Below, piece after piece: positions 56,291 to 64,000 of a DNA stretch of 64,000 nt (its first letter is position 1; every line of letters begins with the position of its first letter). The translations under genes were made by a program, and so were the position numbers. Source of the stretch: Anthoceros angustus (lineage: Eukaryota; Streptophyta; Anthocerotopsida; Anthocerotales; Anthocerotaceae); NCBI GenBank assembly GCA_010909165.1, contig MU008178.1, positions 384,369 to 448,368 of the forward strand, in the 5' to 3' direction. Below the pieces are notes generated by a model. The model was not told where the DNA came from, made no database searches, and worked only from the letters and a program-made list of their open reading frames with translations.

Positions 56291-56628
56291 GTGGGCAGCC
56301 CTTTACACAGTGTCGATTTGCGTTTGAGAGCTCGATGGTGAGGAACTTGGGAACTCTTCAGACCTCGAACGGGCCAGTTAATAGCGCGTTTGATCGCAAT
56401 ACAAGCAGTCACTGTGTGGCTTCGAGTTCTGGACACACGGTTTGGAATGCCCTGCAGATGCACTGTGTTGAGCTCACCACACGATTTGAAAGCACCTGCG
56501 GATGAGGAATAGTGCCTTAGTTGCAACCCGGGGCTTCTCATTAGCACAGTTTGTATGCGGATTCAACAATGGTCCTGAAATCCCAAGTCACCGGGCTAGG
56601 CTAAATATCGCCCGTCGCCTAAGGCTAA

Positions 56629-56956
56629 GGGCGGATTCGCATGAACCCGCTTCCGGCTGTGTTCCGTAAGTTTTTTAACGTGGCGGGGCGTCCGCATGTA
56701 AAGTGGCAAACCGAACCCGGAACTTTTCGCAGCAGGTCTCCGTTAACGGTCTTCACACACGGGACTGAAGATAAGCACCGGATGCAGCCCGTCGTAGCTT
56801 CTTTCCGGAGCCGGAACCGATTACAACCATCTAAAAAAAGCCCCGGTACCGTAAACATAGGGCAGGCCTTTCGTATGCTAAACATGCTCTCATGGCGGGC
56901 CCTTTTCCGCCAAAATGTCATTCCGAAAGCGGAGGTGCCCACATGCGAATCCGCCC
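56629..56956. mobile_element. Tourist-like MITE (PIF/Harbinger), 328 bp
   Basis: Perfect 15-bp terminal inverted repeats, 'gggcggattcgcatg' at the left and 'catgcgaatccgccc' at the right, are flanked by a TAA duplication (56626-56628 and 56957-56959). TAA target duplications and GGG-starting ends are the signature of PIF/Harbinger-mobilised MITEs. No transposase inside. Confidence 0.9.
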
Positions 56957-57178
56957 TAACGCAAACTTAATGAGCCCTGCCATTCGTACCGCCCGTGTGG
57001 CCACGCACCTTGATGCAAAGCCGAGAGGCATGAGGCCGGCATGCCTCTCTTTCTTTCCGGCGTCTCCCTTTCCGACAATGGGCATCCGTCATCGCTCCTC
57101 GTAACAGCTCCCTCCACCCTCCTCTCAACGGCTCCCATCCGCGCTCCTCTCAACGCTCCGTCCGCACCTGGTCACCTG

Positions 57179-57276
57179 TCTCTGGTGTCAACCTGTTCAC
57201 CAAGCACTCGATCACGAACTCCCATTGTCTCTGGTGTCAACCTGTTCACCAAGCACTCGATCACGAACTCCCATTG
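57179..57276. repeat. Perfect 49-bp tandem duplication
   Basis: 57179-57227 and 57228-57276 are identical, starting 'tctctggtgtcaacctgttc' and ending 'gaactcccattg'. Confidence 0.95.
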
Positions 57277-57799
57277 TCCTGTCCATTTTGAACTGTAATA
57301 GATTATGCACACACGGCTTTCAATTATGAAGACACTTGATTCACAACAAGTGCTATGACGTCGCTTCTCTACCTCTAGCTTGTGTTACAAAAGGCTTCTC
57401 CTTTGATGGAGGAGGCCTAGACCATACATTACCGACATCCTGAAGGGCTTGGGCCGTTTTCTTGTGTTGGTTTCTTCCATGCAAATTCCCAAAATGCTCG
57501 CTTCCTCTTTGTAGAAGTATCCCTCCCACATCTTTGACCATATGTGGGGTGATGGCCAAGCCCTCCTCCACACCGTAGCCTCTATGCCCTCTAATGTCCG
57601 TGATAAAACCTACTACAAGTCCTTGAGCATGGTCCAGAGGTGAGGATGCCGCTCAACTAGGCTTTGTAAGTTCTTGAGACTACATCTAAATCGAGCCAAA
57701 GCTCGCCTCGACCGACATTCAAGTTCATATCCTCAAGAACGTCCCGAATGGTTTCACCTCCATACATTAGCTACCTCAACTTGCTCTTCGCATCCCTAC

Positions 57800-59730
57800 C
57801 GGTTGTAGAAGTCAAGCTGTGGTCTTGTGAGAACCGTCATGAGGCTTATGGTGCATAAGCTCCTGCACCAAAGAAAGTGTGGGCACGAGCTTGTGGAGTA
57901 GCATCAACACCTTAACTTGGTGCTTACAAGTGTGCCTCAGCCCAAGGGCATGAGCACGCTGCCCAACTTCCGTCAACATTGGAGACCACATATGCCATAC
58001 CCTCATTGTTCTTGCCTGCAAGGACATAAGCATTTATGTCCTTTGCAATTGGGAGAATCACAGACGTATCCACTATTTTGGCAGCCTTAGCCACTGCATG
58101 CTCTACCATACGTTCAAGCTTGCTATTTCGAACGAAGCCATGCTCCTTACACTGTTGTTGATACCAAAAGTGCACATCCACCTCATCTACTAAAATATGC
58201 AGAAGCCAATCAACACGCCTACCTCGTAACAACTGCTTGGTGAATGAAGCTCTCACCTTCAATCAATCGAGCTATTACAGTCTTGCCCTGCATGGGGCAC
58301 TGTCCGGACAACTTTGAGCCACATGTGTATGATGTTGTCCCACTAGTGCTTGAAGTACTTGATGAAAGCTGGAAAGAATGGCTCATATTGGACATGGATC
58401 TACCAATTTGAGCTTTGCTTCCTCTGAAATGTGTGGTGACCCTTTGAGGTACATAATGTCACCCAACTTTTGCATGATGTCCGCCCTTGCCTGCCCATTC
58501 TTCACTTTCTGCAATAAGTTTCGTAACCATGCACGCCTTACGTGCCAAAGGCATAAGAATACCAACATGCCATCCCCAAAAACGTACTTGATGGCATTGA
58601 TCTCCGCTTGGCAGTCATCTACTAAAAACGCATTGGGCTTCCAAGTTGGGTCTGCCAGCGTTGCTCGTGCCCGCAACACTTGTAACCATTCGGACATTCC
58701 TACTCCATCAACCTCCTTGCACAACACCCAAGCCATTGGAATCTCGTTCATGAAGTTATTGAACACCAACAAACTGACCAGCTGGAAATGCCACTTATTC
58801 AATCCAAAGGTGGCATCCATAGCTATGATAGAGTTATGCCCCCATGTAACCATCATCTCCAATATGAATGGTGTCTGCACACCGAGCACAAAACTGGTTG
58901 GAGCCATTCTTGAAACAGCAGGATTCTCAGGATAGAAAACTAAGTGCCTATTGACGTCCATCCAAATACGGACACTCTCTGCGTCATTGGTGTGTGGTGA
59001 TATGTAGAAGTTTATAAACTTCCATATTTTGGACATCCTTTGGTGTCAAAAATCATCCTCGTAAACTTGTAACTGCATCCTCGTCGTTTCTCATGCACTC
59101 CTTCTTCGTGGTCAAGCAATATCATTGTTTAGGTACTTGACACAACAACTTGTGCACCCACCTCCTCTTTTCTTGTGGCGGGGGCTAGCGTGCGGGATGG
59201 GATAGGGGACTGGCATGAGTTCTCCATGATGTAATTCACGTGGCATCCGTGTGAAAACAATGCGCAACCTCACTTCCACTATATCGTGCCACTTAAGTAA
59301 CCGGGTCACAACAAATTGGAAGAGGCATCCACGTTTCTTACTCATCGTTGGACGTCTACTGCTCGCCCCTGTCTTGGGCCTCACATTTGGAGCAAGGAAA
59401 GAAGACGTCATAGCAGCCTCCCCACGCGGTCATCGGGCTCGACGACAATGGTAGATTGTCACCTCGCTTCCTTGTGTGTCTTTGACATGTTGCTTTGGTT
59501 CCGCGTCTTCACCCAATGACGCAGCTTGATGAAGCAGGTGGGAAGCAAGCATTTGCTTTCTCACCTGCAATAAAATCACCTACACGGTCAGTAGGAATGT
59601 AAGCGCGCTTCACATTCATGTGCATTTTCATCTTCCCTTGATGATTGCCCACAACCCATGACAAATGCTCCTTGGTGAAGATGCCGGGCTCCGGTGTCTG
59701 CACTTGAGTGTGAGGCAAATGTTCCATTTT
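57800..59730 (-). mobile_element. MULE (Mutator-like) transposase relic with SWIM-like finger
   Basis: The longest intact piece (59036-58383, 217 residues) holds the MULE transposase core: 'NSIIAMDATFGLNKWHFQL' with the first catalytic Asp, 'NAFLVDDCQAEINAIKYVF' with the second, and 'VFLCLWHVRRAWLRNLLQK'. Upstream, 'SKKRGCLFQFVVTRLLKW' (about 59350) resembles the N-terminal FAR1/MULE DNA-binding region. Downstream, 'AYVVSNVDGSWAACSCPWAE' (about 57990) continues in another frame as 'CKHQVKVLMLLHKL', together forming a SWIM-type CxC...CxH zinc finger. Frame breaks separate the pieces. Domesticated FAR1-type genes share this order, so this could be a relic of either, but the damage argues for a dead element. 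Confidence 0.75.
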
Positions 59731-60424
59731 GCTAACATCACGATATTGGAGAGATTGTCGCTCGCTTGCTCGATCGTACCCGTCAAGCTTCCCTCTGAAC
59801 CGAACCGCATTAGAAGTAACAGCGTCTGTTTAGAAAGGGGTTTCTCCTGTCAAAAGGGGTTTTGGAAAAAATCCCAACCCTATTTCGCCGGAAACTGAAG
59901 TTGGTTTGGTTTTTATTGGTTTTTGTAGGTGTTCATCCATCGGTTTCGGGCATTCTCGGCTCCGGCACCACTTCCTGTCGAGTCATTTACACCGCCTGGC
60001 GCCTTATACTCAGGTTCATGGCGATTTAGTCGGTGTGATGAAGGGCCAGTGACCTCATTGTTCCATAATTTCGTCATGTCCGTAGTTTCTACATTTTGTG
60101 TGGTTTTGTATGTTTTCGTATACCAGGGGGGCCTAGGCGCGCATAAGTGCGCACCTAAACAACGCTATGTGCAAACTTGTGCATGCACTGTGCAAAAAGA
60201 ATGCGAAAAATGATCTTCAAATGGGGAAGCATGTCCTTTTGGCGGTCTGAGGATGTGCTGGAACTCCCAACAAAATAACAAGTAGCAGACATCGGCGGAG
60301 GTTCACCTAGACCACTCTTATATACCTATCCTATGCCCTAATGCGACGAAGAACACCCTATCCCCTTTTTATTCTTTACGGTGTTTAGTCTCTTTCGTGA
60401 CCTAAGTGGGTTATCATCAAACAT

Positions 60425-60760
60425 GCCGAGGGCCCTGGGTGAACAAGTGCATGCACCCGGGGCAAGGGGCACAGGTGTGCACACCGGGGGCAGGGGCCGG
60501 GTGCGTGCACTTGTGCGCGCACTTGTCTGCAGGGGGCAAGGGGCCGGGTGCGCACCTTGCCTGGCGGGCAGGATGCGGGTGCGTGCACTTGTGCGCGCGC
60601 ACCCTTGCCGGGCAAGGATGCCCGGGTGCGTGCACTTGTGCGCGCACTGTACCGAGGCAGGATGCGGGTGCGTGCACTTGTGCATGCACCCGGGCAAGGG
60701 GCCGGGTGCGTGCACTTGTGCATGCACCGGGCAAGGAGGCCCAAGTGTACACATGTGGCG
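60425..60760. repeat. GC-rich minisatellite of alternating purine-pyrimidine units
   Basis: About nine units combine 'gggtgcgtgcacttgtgcgc' or 'cttgtgcatgcaccc' with 'gggcaaggggcc'. They contain palindromes such as gtgcatgcac, tgcgcgca and gtgcgcac. Open frames on both strands here are by-products. Confidence 0.9.
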
Positions 60761-60799
60761 CGACTTCACCGACGGCCAGCCGGGCGCACAATCCGTGTC

Positions 60800-62450
60800 G
60801 TTGTAGTAAGGAGTCCGTTCAGAGAATGATAAGCCCGCTTGCCGCTTCGACCGATTCTCACCTTACTTTGCGTCCGCTCAACTTTAACACGCAATCGCTG
60901 CTTTATGCCTAACTACTCATAACGCTCACCGAACAGCCCCGGTGTGGCCAAACGCTTAAGGACCCGCTATGCGTGACGCTCCCGCACGCCACTGCCTTTA
61001 GTCCGCTCCTCTCATCACTCACCACGCCATCAACCTTGGAAAAGAACGCAAGTGGCTACACGCCGACCTCCTCCGTTGCTCAACCGGGCCTCTCGTCAGA
61101 CGCCTCCGAGTTCCTCCGGCTCACACGCCCGGCCCGCTGCCGGGGCCGCCTGACGAACACGGGTCCCCGCCGCTTCCCCTCGCACACACCACCACACGCT
61201 AGGGTCCGCCACTGTGACCTTGACTGCCTCCGAGCGCCGCTCGCGCTGACTCAGACTCACGTTAGCATGAAGACACACAAGGTGCAAGCAGCATCAACAC
61301 CAAGAGAAGATGATTTATTCAGTTTCACCTCTTATACTACGCCCAAGTCGGCGTCTTTATTACACCCTATTACAGTGGTGGCCACCAAGACGCCCTAATC
61401 GCCGCCTACCATCCTATTCCTCCTCCTATCTCCTTCGCGGTGGGCCTGGAAGGTCCCGGGTTCCGCCCTAGACAGTGGTCCAATCTCCCGTCACGATTGC
61501 GGCGCGCAATCGGATGATCCGCGAGGCGGGCCCTTCCTCTTCCCTAATCTCGCCGTTACACGGGCGCGGCCCGACGACCGCTACACAACGCTCGGCCCCC
61601 GAAAGGTCCCTCCCTAGGGCCACCACTGATCGCCTCCAACAAGCCTGAGGGACCTCCTCCGTTGCTCTCAGGGGCCTCTCGTCAGACTCTGCCGCCCTCC
61701 GGAGTTCCTCCGGCTCACACGTTCCGGTCCGCTCGATCTTGGGCGGCTGCAGACACGGGTCCCAGTCGCTCTCCTGCACACACCACCACGTTAGGGTCCG
61801 TCACGGGACCTTGATCGATCTCTTCTGCCGTGCACCTTTCGATGACTCGGGACTCACGTTAGCATGAAGACACACAAAGGTGCAGCAGAAGCGGCATCAA
61901 CACCAAGAGAAGATGATTTATTGGACCTCGGCCCTCTTATACTCGCCCAAGTCGGCGTCTTTATTACCCTATTACAGTGGTGGCCATTTCGATGCATGTC
62001 GCCGCCTACCATCCTATTCCTCCCTCCTATCTCCTTGCGGTGGGCACAGGAAGGTCACAGGTTCCGTCTATTGGTGGTCCAATCTCCCGTCAGCGTTTTG
62101 CGCGCACCCAATCGGATGATCGCGGTGGGCCCTTCCTCTTCCGGAATCACAGCCGAGGTTGGGCTCGGCGGTGGCGCCGTTACCACGTCTTCCCCAGCCC
62201 CGGTGGGTCCCCTCCGGTGAGACCGTGGCCTCCCCGGCGTAAGTCGGAGGGACTCCTCCTTGCTTCCCGAGTCCGGACCTCCTCCGTTGCTCTCAGGGGC
62301 CTCTCGTCAGACTCTGCCGCCCTCCGGAGTTCCTCCGGCTCACACGTTCCGGTCGCTCGATCTTGGGCGGCTGCAGACACGGGTCCGTCCCCAAGCTCCG
62401 GACCCCTTATCTCATGGACCTCATCGCTAGGCCTCATCTCACCCACCCAC
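60800..62450. repeat. GC-rich retroelement-type tandem repeats of about 600 bp
   Basis: A segment with 'cctccgttgctc', 'cggctcacac' and 'gcggctgcagacacgggtcc' recurs near 61070, 61660 and 62280. A second, 'gactcacgttagcatgaaga' through 'ggcgtctttatta', recurs near 61253 and 61851. The units carry 'agaagatgatttatt' motifs. They look like the 3' or LTR portion of a retroelement whose gag-like region follows on the minus strand. Confidence 0.7.
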
Positions 62451-62526
62451 CCTTGTCTTGGGTCGGGTTGGTTTTCCTTCCGCGCCTTTCTGTGGCCCCC
62501 ACCTCTATCCTCCCAAAGGTGTGGAC

Positions 62527-63903
62527 TTACCCCGAGGTCCGTTGTATTGGCTGGCCCCGCCTCCTCCCGAGGCTCTTCTCCCTCGCCTCCAAACAGGCCA
62601 CTAGGGTCCCCGTGCTGTCCCCATGTCCTTCATCCCCTTCTGAGCCTTCCGGGGGTCCGTCCGTTTGTAGCGGGCGCTGAGAGGCTTCCAATGCCTTAAG
62701 GAGCTCAGCGTGGTAGTAGGCAAAATCCGAGTCAATTTGCTGGATTGCCTCTTCCACATGTGCCCGGAGCACCCGATACTCCTTCGCCATTGGTGCTCCG
62801 GGAGCTGAGCGTGCTGTCCGGCTTGCTGGACCATCTCCCCTGCCAGGTTCGTTAGCTGGAGCCGGGCCGAATCTCGCGAGGCCACAAGGGACGCCTCGGT
62901 CACCTCCTGCAACCGCCGCTGTTCACCGCCCAGCCTCCGCTGCTTCCGCCTCCGCCATACCCCGCCATAGCGCGGCGCTCCCTTCCGCCTTCCTTAATCG
63001 AAGCCTTCTTCTCGGCCCAGGCTCTCGCCTCCTGCTCATCCCGCCTTTAGCTCCGCCATCTCCTCTCCAGACGGCGGGGCAACTCGCCTGATTGCGTGTT
63101 TCCCTGTGTCCTTCTCCATTTCGGCGACGCCCCGCCTTGTTCCATCGCCTTACCTCCGTCCGCCAATGTAGCCGGAGCCGCTTATCTCTCGCTCGTGATC
63201 CGTGATCACGCCCCGCAGACCATTCCGCTAATGGTAACTTGAGCCGCAGCCTGTGGTCTCTTGCGGTCTTCCATCTCCGCCGTTGCTCCACCTCGCGCAT
63301 GGAGTCAGGAGATCCTCCATCTCCTTGTCGCGGGCTTCCTTCTCCTCGGCATGGCTGCCTGGCCCCGCCTCCGCCGCCTCCTCGCCTCCTTGTTCCATCG
63401 CCTCCTTGTTCCATCGCCTCCTCCACCGGCCGATCACGCCGATAGTGATCGCGGTCGGCCTTAGCAGCCCGCCTCCTCGCCGCCACTGGCTTCGCCACCA
63501 GGCCGGTCCACCGCCGCCCAGTCGCGAGCCTTCTGCGCGCTTCCGGGCCTCCTCTGCCTCTGTGCGCTACCCCTCTCGCTGCGGAGGTCTTGACCGCGCT
63601 TGGGCCTCTGTGCTGCTTGTTCACCCGGTGAAGGAATTTAGTCGTCTGTCGAATGGACGGACTTCCCTTCGGCCTCCGCTTCTTCGATGCGGCCGAGAGC
63701 TTCCGCCTCCTCGCCTCCCGGGGCCTCCAATTGCTCCCTCGGAGGAGCACCATGCGCCTCCTTGTGGCTTCCACTCGGGGTCTTCTCGTCCCGCAGAGAC
63801 CCTCAGCATACCGCCCATGACTGACCCGCCGTGTCTCTTCCACGGCCGCCACCGGTGAGGCCCCAAAAGTCCGTAGTGGGAGCGGCATCTCACGGTCCGC
63901 CAA
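62527..63903 (-). pseudogene. Gag-like coiled-coil coding region of a retroelement, frame-shifted
   Basis: Minus-strand pieces include an acidic coiled coil ('EAIQQIDSDFAYYHAELLKA' at about 62750-62690) and, farther upstream, Arg/Glu/Ala-rich text open over 300 residues in one frame because of GC-rich repeats ('gaacaaggaggcgatgg' units at about 63375-63425). No zinc knuckle or protease is seen. The assignment to gag rests on position and composition only. Confidence 0.35.
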
Positions 63904-64000
63904 GGACCTCCATACCGCAGTCCGAGCGAGTCCGACGGGTTCTCGGACCTAATCAGTCCCTTAGGTCCCGAGTGCCGAGGTCCCGAGCTCACCTCCTTGG

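Larger units (their letters stand above)
54640..56565 (+). repeat. Segmental duplication carrying the secreted-peptide exon
   Basis: About 54640-55135 and about 56015-56565 are homologous, sharing 'gctgccttgt', the signal-peptide exon, 'caagcagtcactgtgtggct' and 'gaaagcacctgc'. Homology ends just before exon 2 of copy 1. The stretch between them, about 55250-56015, is unique. Confidence 0.8.

Noticed and set aside
60381-60829. Cys/His-rich frames suggesting zinc-finger or metallothionein-like proteins
   Set aside because: Cys and His come from the gtgcgtgcac repeat units and appear on both strands equally.
62923-63903. 326-codon minus-strand open frame
   Set aside because: Composition is Arg/Gly/Ala-rich from GC-rich triplet-like repeats and has no domain; a neighbouring frame has more plausible coiled-coil text. 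Treated as part of a gag-like relic, not as a gene in itself.

Overview
The window reads as nuclear DNA from a seed-free land plant with swimming sperm: a fern or lycophyte is my best guess, a bryophyte less likely. The reasons are an intact gene for the flagellar axoneme protein DRC3, plant-only families (a trihelix SIP1-type transcription factor and a DUF3700/Wali7-type protein), PPR debris of the fern/lycophyte style, spliceosomal introns mostly of 60-350 bp, and a heavy load of plant-type retrotransposons. No rRNA gene, organelle gene or bacterial operon is visible. The species is not identified.

Layout. 1-25 kb is a transposon graveyard: AT-rich repeats; a (TA)n run ending in a single N; a GC-rich repeat; a DUF7869-type transposon protein; a three-unit 760-bp array; a decayed Ty1/copia pol; PPR debris; a Plavaka-like (CACTA superfamily) transposase with an amplified 3' end; LRR-like debris; an N-myristoyltransferase retropseudogene; and an unassigned spliced gene. 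25.7-30.6 kb holds the most unusual element: a protein with a ParB/Srx-like domain followed by a beta-class DNA amino-methyltransferase-like domain, interrupted by a palindromic GC minisatellite and with its methyltransferase half tandemly duplicated. 30.7-40.2 kb has a truncated copia element with a clear LTR and primer-binding site, and LINE-like reverse-transcriptase copies split by two LTR-like blocks in opposite orientation.

40.6-56.3 kb is the gene island: a multi-exon coiled-coil gene with a duplicated 54-nt exon (+); a trihelix factor (-, one probable frameshift); intronless DRC3 (-); a complete four-exon DUF3700/Wali7 gene (-); a PduO-type cobalamin adenosyltransferase (-), whose predicted 5' leader exon also encodes a 42-residue lysine/histidine-rich peptide built of 11-residue repeats; and a duplicated small secreted-peptide gene (+).

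56.6-64 kb returns to mobile DNA: a 328-bp Tourist-like MITE with perfect 15-bp ends and a TAA target duplication, a decayed MULE transposase with a SWIM-like finger, a purine/pyrimidine-alternating minisatellite, and GC-rich retroelement repeats with a gag-like coding region.

The island genes do not form a pathway; each looks like an independent nuclear gene. Repeat copies throughout differ by many 1-6 base indels, so some frame breaks may be assembly error rather than biology.
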